Assembly: GCA_951230915.1 (NCBI GenBank)
Contig: OX579636.1
Span: 40,241,912-40,305,911 of the forward strand
From: Antitrichia curtipendula
Lineage: Eukaryota; Streptophyta; Bryopsida; Hypnales; Leucodontaceae
Length of the DNA stretch: 64,000 nt
Direction: 5' to 3'
Both the position numbers and the translations under genes were made by a program. Shown piece by piece: positions 11,773 to 23,000 of the stretch (position 1 is its first letter; each line of letters begins with the position of its first letter). The notes under the pieces were generated by a model. It worked only from the letters and a program-made list of their open reading frames with translations, did no database searches and was not told the DNA's origin.

Positions 11773-14291
11773 TCAAGGCTTTCGGGGTGCCAAACCAGGC
11801 TGAGACTTAAAAGATTTTCGATCTATCCTAAGGTTAGCGTAGTTAGGAGTGGTGGAATTCAACCATGCAGCCTCTGAAGCTTGAGATATGGGGATTCGTT
11901 CAACATACAGCCATCGATCGCCTTCCTTCACAAACCGGCTCTTCTCAACTAGAAACTGCTTGTCTCCCGCTCTCCCTCCTTTAGCAACCGCATAAGTCAC
12001 TCGAAACGACACGAAAGCCTGTTGTAAATGAGAATGTTACTATTAAAACCGATTGTAAACATGAGCCAAACTAAACACGGTGTGCAATTTCCATAGACGA
12101 GCTAGCACGGGTACAGAATTGAGCTAAATGAGAGCATGAAGAATATGGGTAGACAGTTTTAGTGGTTTGATTTCTACCTCATCCTCTGAAGTGGATTCAG
12201 AATCAAGGATCTCAAGTCTGCTGAACCTTAATTGTTCGCAAGTGGAACAAACGTCGGCCGCGAGTTCGTCTTTACCTGCATCACATCAGCCCACTCCATG
12301 ATCAAGAATTCTCATCCGAAACTCAACTCAAATCGCTACTATTACGAAAATCAGACGTTGCTCAATCTGAGCTCGGTCGCCTGGGTAGCCCGGAGGAATT
12401 TCAAAAGCGGACTGAAAGAGCTTGAAAGGGAAAAAGCAATGATAGATACCTCGAAAGTCAGGATTGTCAGGGTGAGTCGTCCTGACAACGTAGTCTACCT
12501 TGCTCCTCGCATACGCACTGAATCTTGCTTCTGTATAAGGTAGAGGATACTGAAACAGTTAGGGGTCTGATCCCGTCTCCTATTGACTGACCCCTCTTAC
12601 CAACGGCAACTTATCTCATCCAAAATAATTGGTTGCCTTTCAGTTAATAAGTTGGATGTAAGCATGACTTGGCTAGATGTCTATAGCCATTGATCTTTAA
12701 ATAAAATTGGGAATGCACACTATCTCTTCAACAGTGGTCTACAACCTCCCATTTTGAATGATTGCATAAGAAATTCAGACATTGAGGGAGAAGAAATTGA
12801 TTTCAAGAGACTTTGGAACTTGTACCCAAAGTGATCTCACCAGTGAGCTCTACAGCAAAAGCACTCTCCTCAATGAAAGCACTCTCCTACATATTGGTTA
12901 AAATGATTCAAGTGATGTAAATGATATCCTGTACTTTCCGCAAACCTAAAATATTACCAATCTCATTGAAATCACATCTTCACAAGATATTAGGTCACGG
13001 CGTGGAAAATTCAACATACGAGAAAGATCGTATACAATAATGTCAATGCATTCCAGCTCCATATCTCTCACCCGCTTACATATGTTTAAATGGTTAAAGT
13101 GACGCAAATGGTAGTCGATACCTTACACAAGACTAAATTTGACCAATTTCATAGAACTCGCATCTTCAAAAATTAGGTCACGACGTTGATATCCAACTTT
13201 AAGAGAAAAGATCTTATACAATAATGTCAATGCATTCCAGCTCCACAGGTGTCCCAAAATTCCCCCTCTAACACATGTGATTACTGTGACCCTAATAGTA
13301 ACCTCTACCTTGCGCAAACCTAAATTTGACCGATTTCATCAAACTCGCACGTTCACAAGAAATTAGATCACGGCGTGGAAAATCCAAGAAGACCTTACTC
13401 ATTAGCGTCAACGCATCCGGCTCCACGACACCACCATGATAACGCGCACAGCAATCCCCAAACTCCCGCCGATCCTCCCCACCTCCACAAGGACAACTCA
13501 GAGACTCCCCTTTCGTCTTCCCAACCTCTCCACCAGCTCCTTTCTTCTTCTTCTGCAGCAAATTCCCAAACCCCTTCGCCGCCCGCACTTCCCCTCGGCG
13601 TCTTCCCCCCTGAAACTCACCAACAGCAAATTCAAATTCCAAACCAGGCAAATGTTTAATGTAAACCGTAAATCCTAAACCCCACGCACCTAGATGCGAC
13701 CCTCCAAACCTCGCACGACGATAATATGTTAATCTTGAGACTGTGCACCACCTCATCATCAGAATTCAGAGTATATACCAATAACTGTACTTTGAGCCCT
13801 TACAACTTTTACAAATGGAAAATCCCACTGTACCTCACCACCCGCGAATTCAAACTTCAAACCACGCAATGCAAACCCTAAACCACACCTACCTAAATGC
13901 GACCCGCCGAAAACTTGCACGCCGATAACATATGAATTTTGAGGATGTACACGACCTAGACATCAGAATTCAAAGTAAAGACCAATAAGACTTTGCACAC
14001 TATTAACTTTTGCAAATGGTATCCAAATAACGCATTCTTTGTTGCATTGGAATCATCTTTGATTTGCGAACGATTATATTTACACAACCAATGGAAACGA
14101 CATACCGATTGCAAGCGCGAGGAGCCAAATTCAGGGGCAAGATGAAGACGCCAAGAAATCGGAAGCGACCAAGAACGGGAGCTGTGACACAGAGATGGGC
14201 TTGGAGTCGAAGAAAGGGACGCTTGTGGGAATGCAGATATGGTCGCTGTGATTGCTCCCGACGCCATCGCCATCGCCATCTTGCTCGCCAC
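11773..14291 (-). CDS. YchJ-like SEC-C / NTF2-like domain protein (UPF0225 type), probably plastid-targeted, five exons
   Basis: Exons on the minus strand: 14291-14106, 13552-13399, 12530-12450, 12275-12178, 12018-11773. All are GT-AG and all phases join, giving 254 residues. Exon 1 (62 aa) is rich in Ala, Ser and Thr, with few acidic residues, and looks like a chloroplast transit peptide. Exon 2 carries the metal-binding SEC-C motif SCPCGGG...FGDCCARYHGG and then DALTLM. Exon 3 reads ARFSAYARSKVDYVVRTTHP, the conserved core of the YchJ family. Exons 4-5 supply the NTF2-like C-terminal half, including RLEILD, FVSFRVTY and EKSRFVKEGDRWLYVE. The C-terminal extension is rich in Ser, Lys and Pro. 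Bacterial YchJ and its plant relatives have no firmly known biochemical role. The ATG at 14291 was chosen because the frame stays open to a good donor (TCG/gtatgt). A downstream ATG at 14279 is an alternative. The gene looks intact. Confidence 0.88.
12915..13430 (-). repeat. Imperfect tandem repeat made from the tail of YchJ-like exon 2 and adjacent intron
   Basis: Three related blocks of roughly 140 bp lie at about 13295-13430, 13095-13245 and 12915-13060. On the plus strand each contains a version of aaatttgaccgatttcat, a version of attaggtcacggcgtgga and a version of gtcaatgcattccagctcc. The first block spans the real exon 2 donor and codes for the DALTLM end. The other two lie in intron 2 and have degenerate reading frames. 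The repeat therefore arose by local duplication of an exon-intron junction. Confidence 0.7.
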
Positions 14292-14500
14292 CCGAACTGT
14301 TCAGTGTTCAACGAGTGATCAGCAAAGAGACTTGTAGAGGCTTGGAATATAAAGCACGGGTGTACATTTGGGAAGATCTAGACTCACTCTAGAAAACGGA
14401 AATCGAGATCTTTGATTTATGTAGATATCGTGGTCGGGGATTCAGGCGCTGCAGTTTACGTGTTAGCGGTTTGGGATTTTCTTTTCATTTTTCCAAAAAC
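14292..14500 (-). promoter_or_regulatory. Probable 5' UTR/promoter of the YchJ-like gene
   Basis: Moderate GC content persists for about 200 bp upstream of the minus-strand start codon and then gives way to AT-rich DNA at about 14500. No specific promoter element was identified. Confidence 0.3.
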
Positions 14501-14599
14501 GTGAAATTTCGACCATTCTGTGAAAAATGGAGTTATTTTTCGCAAATCGTTAGTGCAATGTAGTTAACCTGTAAACGACACGGAGGACATTTTTTGGCC

Positions 14600-15540
14600 G
14601 ATGAATGACAAAGAATCTCTCCATGTAGGACAGAAGTGCAACTATTTTGTGTAAAAAGGAAATGTCTTTTACAATAGTTTGCCTTTCAATGAGTGCTTTT
14701 GCAATTTTTTTAAGCCAACAATTCAGACGGTACCCAAACAGTTGATTTCCACTATGACCGGCTCGTCATTTATGGAGTAAATTACGGATGATTATCATCT
14801 ATTAACCTTGTAAGGACATGACCCATGACCAAGATAGTCACCAAAATTCTCCTATTATTGGACCAATTGGACCAATTAGTGCATTCTTTTTTTCTACTCG
14901 ATATAGATAATGTAGTCATCCATTAGACCACTTGATAATGTCCATAGTGCATCCACAGTGTCCATACAAGGTTAATATGTGTGTATACTCATTCAACATT
15001 ATTTTGTGGATGTCATTTTACTTCTACATTTCTTTTTTGATGACTTTTGGCGATTCCATTTACTCATGCATAGAGAATATTATAAAAACACTATCCTTTA
15101 TAATTTGATTTTGACATTCAAAATGTTTTTCTTAACTTTTAATGAAAATTAAAAAACATTAAGGTTTCTAAGTTTAGTTTTCTCTACTTTGTTTGATTAT
15201 TTTTGTTGGAGTTGAGAACCCAATAATCATGTTTGTAAATGCATAATGGTTTAGAAATTTGGTATACATTGTGAAATTCTACACAATAAATTTCATATAA
15301 CAAGACCTAAATTTATGTTCTTTGGAAGACTTGAAGAGGTATGTTGGACAAAAAATGATATTTTTTCATCCAATTATTTTGTGTAGAGGCTCAAATGCAT
15401 TTGCATTGAATTGGGTTGAAATTTCCCTCATTGTGGTATTGTTGACTTTCAACAAAAGAAGATGCTTAATCCATGGATCACTTTGTAGTATATTATTAGA
15501 ACTTTGAGCCTTTTGCTATTTATATGAATTTAGCCAATAA
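14600..15540 (+). repeat. Dispersed repeat related to 25540-25860 and 40320-40570
   Basis: Shares 'tttacaatagtttgcctttcaatgagtgct', cited here in part as caatagtttgcctttcaatg, and 'ttaagccaa' at about 14670-14720 with 25590-25640 and 40355-40400. A second block at 15410-15530 (cctcattgtgg, aatccatggatcact, tgaattt) recurs at 18810-18970 and 25715-25860. These look like scattered parts of one old repeat; no coding sequence is apparent. Confidence 0.5.
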
Positions 15541-16754
15541 AAATGATTGCATTATTAATATGAACACAACTAATGAAATGAGATGTAATTTAACAAGCCT
15601 AGTTTCTACTCCAATTTGAAAAAAAATTGAAATTAAATATTTTATTACAAGTTGTACCTAATACCACACTTTTCTCATATTCTTCTTATAGATTGATATA
15701 GAAACTTGGTTTATACTAAGATATTCTATACTATTATGGCATCCAAAGCATTTATAATTTTTGGTAAACCAACTTTCTCTAAGGCCTAATCATAGAATCA
15801 ATATGGCTCAAAGAGGATTAGGATCTTAAAGGATTTTTTGGATCATAAGGATCCGTCAATTCTATGCTAGAGATTTCAACTAAAGGGCATCTAAGGAGAG
15901 TGTTCTAGGGCCCTTTGGCCTATGTTCAAGGAGCTTTCGAAGCCAAGAGACCCATATTATGTCTACATTAGTTCACACCCTTCTCCAAAGTATTACAAAA
16001 GTTCTTCAATGGTGTGTTCTCTCCAAGGGTTGTTTACAAATGAATATGACTCCAATGAAGGGGCAATAAGATAATATTGATTCCAATGGACTCTCCAAGC
16101 CCCTAAATTACCCAATGTTAGATTTTATGTAGTTCAAAACGTTCAAAAATAATTCAAAAGACTATAAACAATAGAATCCTTCTAAGAAGATATTCAATTC
16201 ACCATCACTAATCTAGAGAATCCATTGAAGAGTCCTTTCAACTTTCGAAGCTTACAAAAAGGCGCTTGCTAAATCTACCAAAATTCAGTTCCATCCCCCA
16301 AACTAATAGTTGATTTGTTAAGAACTTGACCCCATCCAAAGGCAATTTGTTCCACCAAGAGGAGGGGTTCAAAGTATCAATTGGGAGTTAAAAAAAATTG
16401 GCCTTAGTGAGCCCCATGTTAAATTTAAAAAATCAATGGCATCTCAAAAAGGTTTGTAATTTCATAACATTCAATAGCATTCAAAGAGACTGCCTTTTCC
16501 TCTCCAGAGTCCTCATCCATCAAATTCATCCATCCATTAACTTAAGCTTACAAAAAGGCGCTTGCTAAATCTACCAAGCCGGGACAGTGGTTGTACATTT
16601 ATGATGTGCTCCATTTTTTTGCTAATTATAAGACTGGACATACAAATCAATAAATAACTGTAAAAAAAACGGTTTCAAAAACCCCCCAAGATAGAAGTCA
16701 TGAAGTAACTTACCGATGCAATCTAGCATGCGGACACCAATAACTTATTTTCAA
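15541..16754. other. AT-rich repeat-derived DNA with a 34-bp direct repeat
   Basis: agcttacaaaaaggcgcttg (extended to about 34 bp, identical) occurs at 16248 and again at 16547, about 300 bp apart. The rest contains phrases related to the 17880-18605 array. No gene seen. Confidence 0.45.
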
Positions 16755-17130
16755 GTTTTAGTTGAGAAGTAAAGTTTTTTATATACACATGGGGTGGTAG
16801 AAGGTAGAACAAAACATGTGGGCTTTATAAATTAGAATTTGTAATTTCTCAACCACTCATAGTTAAGTCAAAAGTAGGAATTGTGTTTGAAGTAGAATTT
16901 TAGATTCATTTAGGGATAGTAGAATAATTTTTTTCAAAAAACTTATACTACTATGCCTAAATGAGGTCTAAATTTCTACTTTAGATACAATTCCTACTTT
17001 TGGCTTAACTATGAGCAATTGAGCTTCTATTCATTCTAATTTACATATGCCACATTGTTTGCTTAACCTCCTACCACCCCATAAGTATATATAGAACTCA
17101 TTCCTACTCTCAAAATATGAATGTCTTACA
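16755..17130. mobile_element. Foldback element (MITE-like), arms about 140-170 bp
   Basis: The left arm includes atacacatggggtggtaga, ctcatagttaagtcaaaagt, aggaattgtgtttgaagtag and tcatttagggatagta. The right arm carries their reverse complements in reverse order: tactatgcctaaatgagg, atacaattcctacttttggc, ttaactatgag, then cctaccaccccataagtata. The arms meet at about 16930. No transposase. Target duplication not identified. Confidence 0.7.
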
Positions 17131-17879
17131 ATGTAACAATGTAACAATGTAAGGTGAGATAATTTAATCTCTGTATTCATAGACCTCAATGAATTGATAG
17201 CCTCTTTGTTTAAAGTTGCTATTTTAGGAATAATTTTTAAAAAAAGTATTTGGTTTTTCAAAATCCCGAGTGTGGATTTCATACCCTGGCAACCAACTAA
17301 ATACTAACAATTTTTGACGCATGGATAGTGAGCTACTATTGGGTGTGGAATATTCCACATCATTCTAACGGAGGGATGGCAGTTTGTCAAATTGCTATTG
17401 AATGTCATGTTAGTCGTAAATCAAACTCACTTTAGATATTGTTCATTAGATGAGTAGGACATCATGTAGGGCCTTGAAGGATGTTTTGGTTAACTTTTTA
17501 AAAATCAAGCATATTATAAAGCTACATCCAAAGTCCTATAAGGATAGAAGTAGAAGTAACAAAATGTAAGTTCATCAAATCTATGAGTTGCTTCACTGCT
17601 TATAATTATGTAAGCAAGATCCATACTTTTTATTCAATCTCCAAAAGTTCAAATACAATTATCTACCAAAGAGTGATTCTTGAAATAGCATAGCTTGACC
17701 AACCTAAGCAATGTATTCTTTTACTTTTACTTTCCAAAACCTCAAAAGATCTACTTAATATTTTTTTTAAATCTCACACTCAATAAAAATTTTAAAATGA
17801 TATTAAATCTAACATTCTTTAAATGGTATTACTTTTATCAATTAAACAATAAGTGAAGCTTCAAGGGTCAATCAATTCT
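17131..17879. other. AT-rich intergenic DNA, no gene seen
   Basis: Only short frames of simple composition. Contains a small aatgtaacaatgtaacaatg microrepeat at about 17131-17150. Confidence 0.4.
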
Positions 17880-18605
17880 TAGAGCCCCTCTAGATTACTT
17901 ACAAGACCCATTTGAGATCCAAACTATGGCTCATTTCTATCTTAAAAAGTCCCAACATTATTCAAGCATTGACTCCTTTTGGAGGATTGATCCTTCAAGT
18001 ACCTTTTAGATGGGTGTTTCTTTAAGAAATTAGGCACAAATGGGTCTCTTGATGTCAAGAGTCCCTCAAATCACTTGGAAAATTCCATGTGAGATGTAAA
18101 TTAAGTCACTACTATTTCAAAAAGATCCAACATCACTTCAACTATTGAAGCCTTGTATGTGTAGGGGAGCTCTTTCAAGTAGTTTGATACAAATAAAAAA
18201 CCTAAATGGGAATCTTTAATCCAAAAGTCTTTCTAAGTCACTTACAAGTCCAATGTGAGACCTAAATTGCCTCAATCTCATCTCCAAAATTCCCAAGCGA
18301 ATATCATTGGAGCGTAAACATTCCTTCTGTGTTGCCATTATTTATTTTTATAGTAGGGCACTAAATAGAACTCTAAAAGATCTCTCGGTTCTAAGGAGCC
18401 TTGTGGCACTACTGAAAGCCCCATGTTGGATATAAAGTAGTCCACTTTCATCTCCAAAAGTTCCAACTATATTCAAGCACAATAATTTTGTTTGAAGGTT
18501 GTTCCTTCCTGTACTAAGGTAGAAATGGGGATTCCAAAGGATTTCTTTGTTTAAGAAGACTCACTTTAGATCCAAACTAGTTTACTTCTATTTCAAAGAA
18601 GTTCT
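17880..18605. repeat. Degenerate tandem array, about 170-bp monomer, four or more units
   Basis: Recurring phrases at roughly 170-180 bp spacing: 'cacttacaagtccaatgtgagacctaaa' variants (starts near 17900, 18070, 18238, 18415, 18550), followed by 'ctcatctccaaaa-ttccaac' variants, 'ttcaagca' and 'cctt' blocks. Units are strongly diverged, so this is an old array. Related phrases occur at 15900-16550 and in the 53.4-54.95 kb array. Confidence 0.55.
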
Positions 18606-20016
18606 AGTTTTGGATCCATAAATTTCTTATTGTGTCTTTAAAAATTTCAAATACTTTCATAAATAAATTTTTTTGTTGTCTAGCATTGTTTATTTTGCCA
18701 ACTTGATTTAAAATAGTGCCTCTAATATCCCTTAAATCCAAATGATTGTTTAGACCCTTAAAGCACCCCATATAAAATCCACAAATGTTCACTACCAACT
18801 CAAGACTTCCTTGAATGCAATTGGAAATTCCTTCATTGTGGCATATTTTGACTTCTCTACATGAGAAGATGGCAAATCCATGGATCACTATGTAGGATAT
18901 TCTGGCAGCTTCACATTCTTTGCTCTTCATGTGAATTTGAACCACAAAAATGATCTCTTTTGAATTTAGGCCCAACTAATGAAATACAATGAATGAAGTT
19001 GGATTTCTATTCCAACTTGGAAATTTGACAAATTCCTAAAATTCAATAATTGATTGCAAATTGAACTTTCATCGCACAACCATAAAGTCTTGATTGTCTA
19101 GTTATAGAAAGACAATTTATTTTTTCTTCTCAGTAATATTCTACACTATCATTCACTTCCATGGAGAAAATTTTCAGATTTCTTGTGCTAATTTTGTATT
19201 TGATACAAAAAAATTTCACATGTTCCTTAAGAAAATCATAGTAACTTCAAATTTTTTTAGATAAAATAATTTTTTTGTGAAGACATATAATTTCATCTCT
19301 AAAAAATAAATCTTACAAAGACATATAGTGTTAAATGAGAACATACAAAGTGAAAGGATTTTGAAGTTAATTTCTGTGGTCTCCTCTCATGGTAAATAGA
19401 GTTGACCATTCTGCTGATAATTGTGTCACCAGTAGGGCAATTGACCAAGGACGACAAATTTTGAAGAACACACCATGTCTTGTTTGGAGTGAACTTCTTT
19501 ATTTTACAATGAAATGAGGCACATTCAATCACATGATTTTGCAAGTTCTAAGACCCAAAATTCATCCACACACTCACAATGAACAGTGAGAGTTACAACA
19601 ATATAGAAAGATATATTGTTTTAAATATTGTTTTAATCCCACAATACCGAAGGCCTATTTTTTGAGCTTCTAGGAATTTGTTCTAAATTGAACAAAAAGA
19701 CAACAATTTGATAAGATGTATAAAAAAATTTTGAATCGTAATTGTACAAATTCAAACTAGACGTGTTGAAGATCACATAGGTAAATAATAATAATAATGA
19801 TAAAAAATTTAAAAAATTTAAAATTTAAAAATGTGTATAATTTTATTTTATTTTATTTTTTAATATCAAAACTCGATTTCAAAAAGAATTTTTTTAAATT
19901 ACAAACTATTAAAAATAAAAATTTGGTTAGGTTTTATTTAACTTCAAAGTATTGTTGACATCAAAATATGGTGTATTGGGCAATTAGGGGTTAAACTGAG
20001 TCACTAAGGCTATACA
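18606..20016. other. AT-rich intergenic DNA, no gene seen
   Basis: Includes a fragment (18810-18970) of the dispersed repeat at 15410 and 25715. The minus-strand frames of 123 codons at 18604-18975 and 81 codons at 19299-19544 have no recognisable motif and lie in repeat-related sequence. Confidence 0.4.
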
Positions 20017-23000
20017 AGTGAATATTAAATAATGCTTTGGTTTAGCATCCTAAATGCGGTACTCAAAAAGCCATATTCTATATAGAAGTGGAGTTCAAGA
20101 GGTTGAAACGTTCCCAAAGAATACAACACATATTTTTTTCTTGACAATTCTCTCAAAATTAACTCAGCCCAAGGGGTAAGGCTTAGCATTTAAGAGTTAA
20201 TATATAATAAATAATTCATTCCACAAACAATTCCATGAAATTGAGACAAATGAACATGATCATATAAAAAGACAAATAAAACTATAAAAAAATTCAAAAA
20301 AAGATTTTGAAAGTTACATCCTAAAAGATTCTTATAGGAAGAAGAATATTGGCAATGATGTTAAAGCGTAAGCCTAGAAATGTGAGCCGACGAGCCTTGT
20401 GCCTAGGTTTTTTGAGCCTAGAGTGTAGGAACAAAAATAAAATAAAATTTTAGACATTATCCTTGGAAATTTTCAAAAGTGATGGATTTTTTTTAATAAA
20501 TTTGATGTTGAAAAATTATGGTACCTATGATTGTAGAAAATGTAGGTATCCTATAACCATGGAAAATAATTTGCATCACCAAATTCAAAAAGTTTCAAAG
20601 TTTTCAAATGAATTGTTCAAACTTGTTTAGATATGAAGAGACTTGATAGGATTAAAAGTTTGGTACCTATGACTGTGAAAAATTATGCAATTTATATTTG
20701 TGTCTTCCAACTGCATGTGGCACACGGTTATAATTTGAACTTTTCAATCTATAACATAGACTTGGTGAAGAATTTCATTAACAACTGATTTTGTGTTCTT
20801 CAACCATCATTTTTAAAATTTCCTAATCCATAGTCTTGGATCCTTAACCACCATCATGGATCATGGATCTAAAATCTAAAAGAAATACCTCAAAAAATGG
20901 AGGCTCCCAAGCTCTAAAGCTCCCAAACTCACATTCACAAGGTCACAAACCACCACACCTCAAAATGTAGGATTGGATCATTTGTGGCAAAATCAATTAT
21001 AGCTTTAGAAAATCTAGCCACAATAGCTTTCCGCTTTTTGCAAGTTTTCTTTTTTTTCCCATTGCTTCATGAGTTGGTTGAAAATTGTGTAGAAAAATCA
21101 TGAAGATCTAAATGGCTAAACTAGTCATGTTGTTTTAAATTAAGAATATAAATTATTTTTTCAACATACTTGGTAGTATTTCATCTACCATTTTGCAAAG
21201 CTTCAAGACTTAGAAGCTATTGATACATTCCTTATCCACACCAACTATTTCAAAAGTTTACATCTAAATGATTTAAGGTATGTATTTTGCCTTTTCTTGA
21301 GTTGGAAATGCAAAATACCTTACATTTGATAGTGTATCAGTGAAATATCTTAACCCTAGAACATCGGGCCAGTTATTGTGAAATCAACCTTTGTGGTACC
21401 ATATAGATCATTTAATTATAAAAGGAAAAGAGCACTCAATGGAAGTTGAAATATTATACAAGACCTCCCCTTTTTATGCAAAATCCTGAGGATAAACATG
21501 TACACTTTTGTCATACATAGAAAAAATACTGTCATCCACCCTAGCATCCACCGGACACTTTTAGACTACCACACCGTTTTAGGGTTAACTATTTGATTTT
21601 TCTCATTGATTTTTGTACATGAGAAATGCTTTTTGGAAACTCCATATCTCCGTTGCTCATTGCCCTCCAAAAGCGTTGGGGTATTTCTAGGGCAATATTC
21701 ATACCATATACTCATACACACTCGGGTAGGATTTCCTTGTATATGCATCAATGGCTTACCAGATAGGAGAAACTAGCTTAAATGTAAAGGAATGTAATGT
21801 GGCATAAGATAGAACATCCTAATGTAGACAAATTAAAGATCCATTTTAGACTTTTAGTTAGGAAATGACCCCATCAAAGGATTTTTTCAATAAATGAGAT
21901 TTTGCCCCACAATCAATATCTTATGAGGTGATGGAAATTGAGTGATTAGTGACTACAATAGGAACTTTTAGCTTTTGAATGTAAATTCATTGTAGGAAGT
22001 GGGTTCTTCAGGCCTTCATGTTGTGGCCACGCTTGAAAATATTGTGACTACTTTTGATGAGTAAGATGAACATTATGGATATAGTTTTTGTTGGTTTGGG
22101 GGTAGTCTAGAGACTCTTTTGGGTCATGAAGGGCAACACACTTCAGAAATTCATTACAAATTCATACTTTGTCACAAAAATATAATTTCAATTACTCTCG
22201 CTGCTTGTCACACTTCTCTCTAAGAAGATTTTAAGAAAATCAGCAATGGCTTGAGGAGTTTAGGGCAACTCCTAATTCTACCCATGATGAGTTGTCCTAC
22301 CTTACATGGGATGCTAGATGTGAGTATGTGACTATTTGAGTAAGTTGGAGGCACATAGGGAGTGATTAAGTTACTAAGGTGGAAACACCCATTTCCATCC
22401 CTATACCCAATTCCGTCACCATGTATCAATAGAATACATTCTTACTATTAAATTGTGCACCCTTGGTACATCATGACGGAATTGGGTACATGGACAATTT
22501 AAGGTATCTTCAACTTAAGGCAAGTGCTTGCGGAAGGGATATTTGTTCCCCTTGTGCATTTCTGGCAAGGAATGGTTGTCGGTTTCCATTGAATTCCTGG
22601 ATGGTGGAGTGTGGAAGGCGACCAAAGTTCGAACATCCAAAAAAGGCATATGAGGGACCTGAGTACTTGAAAAATGTCCTTGATTCTGCAAGAGGCATCA
22701 ATTTCAGACCAAAGTGTCATAGTTGCGTAAAAAGAAAACTTAGGGACACTTCAAAGTACAACAGATGGTTTACAGTCCATAGATTTCTACTAATCAGATT
22801 TCATGAATCTAGGAATTCTTGAAATCTTTGTTATTTGTTATTTGTTATTTGTAGAGAGAAAAAGATAGAAATCAAACAATATGGTTTTAGACTTTGGACT
22901 TGGCCTTTGGAGGCATCACAACATGGCTGTTTAACCCTAAAGGACCAAGGTCTTTTTTGTGCCAAAAAACACTCAAAGTTACTATTTATATAGCAAAGAG

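Noticed and set aside
13375..13678. Plus-strand ORFs opposite the SEC-C exon, and 14064-14318 opposite the transit peptide exon
   Set aside because: The minus strand carries recognisable motifs with matching splice phases; the plus-strand frames are shadows.
18604..18975. 123-codon minus-strand ORF
   Set aside because: Lies partly in the diverged tandem array and partly in a dispersed repeat shared with 15.4 and 25.7 kb; no conserved motif.
22463..22822. 119-codon plus-strand ORF in copy A
   Set aside because: The N-terminal half falls in sequence missing from copy B, a competing minus-strand frame exists, and no domain is recognisable.
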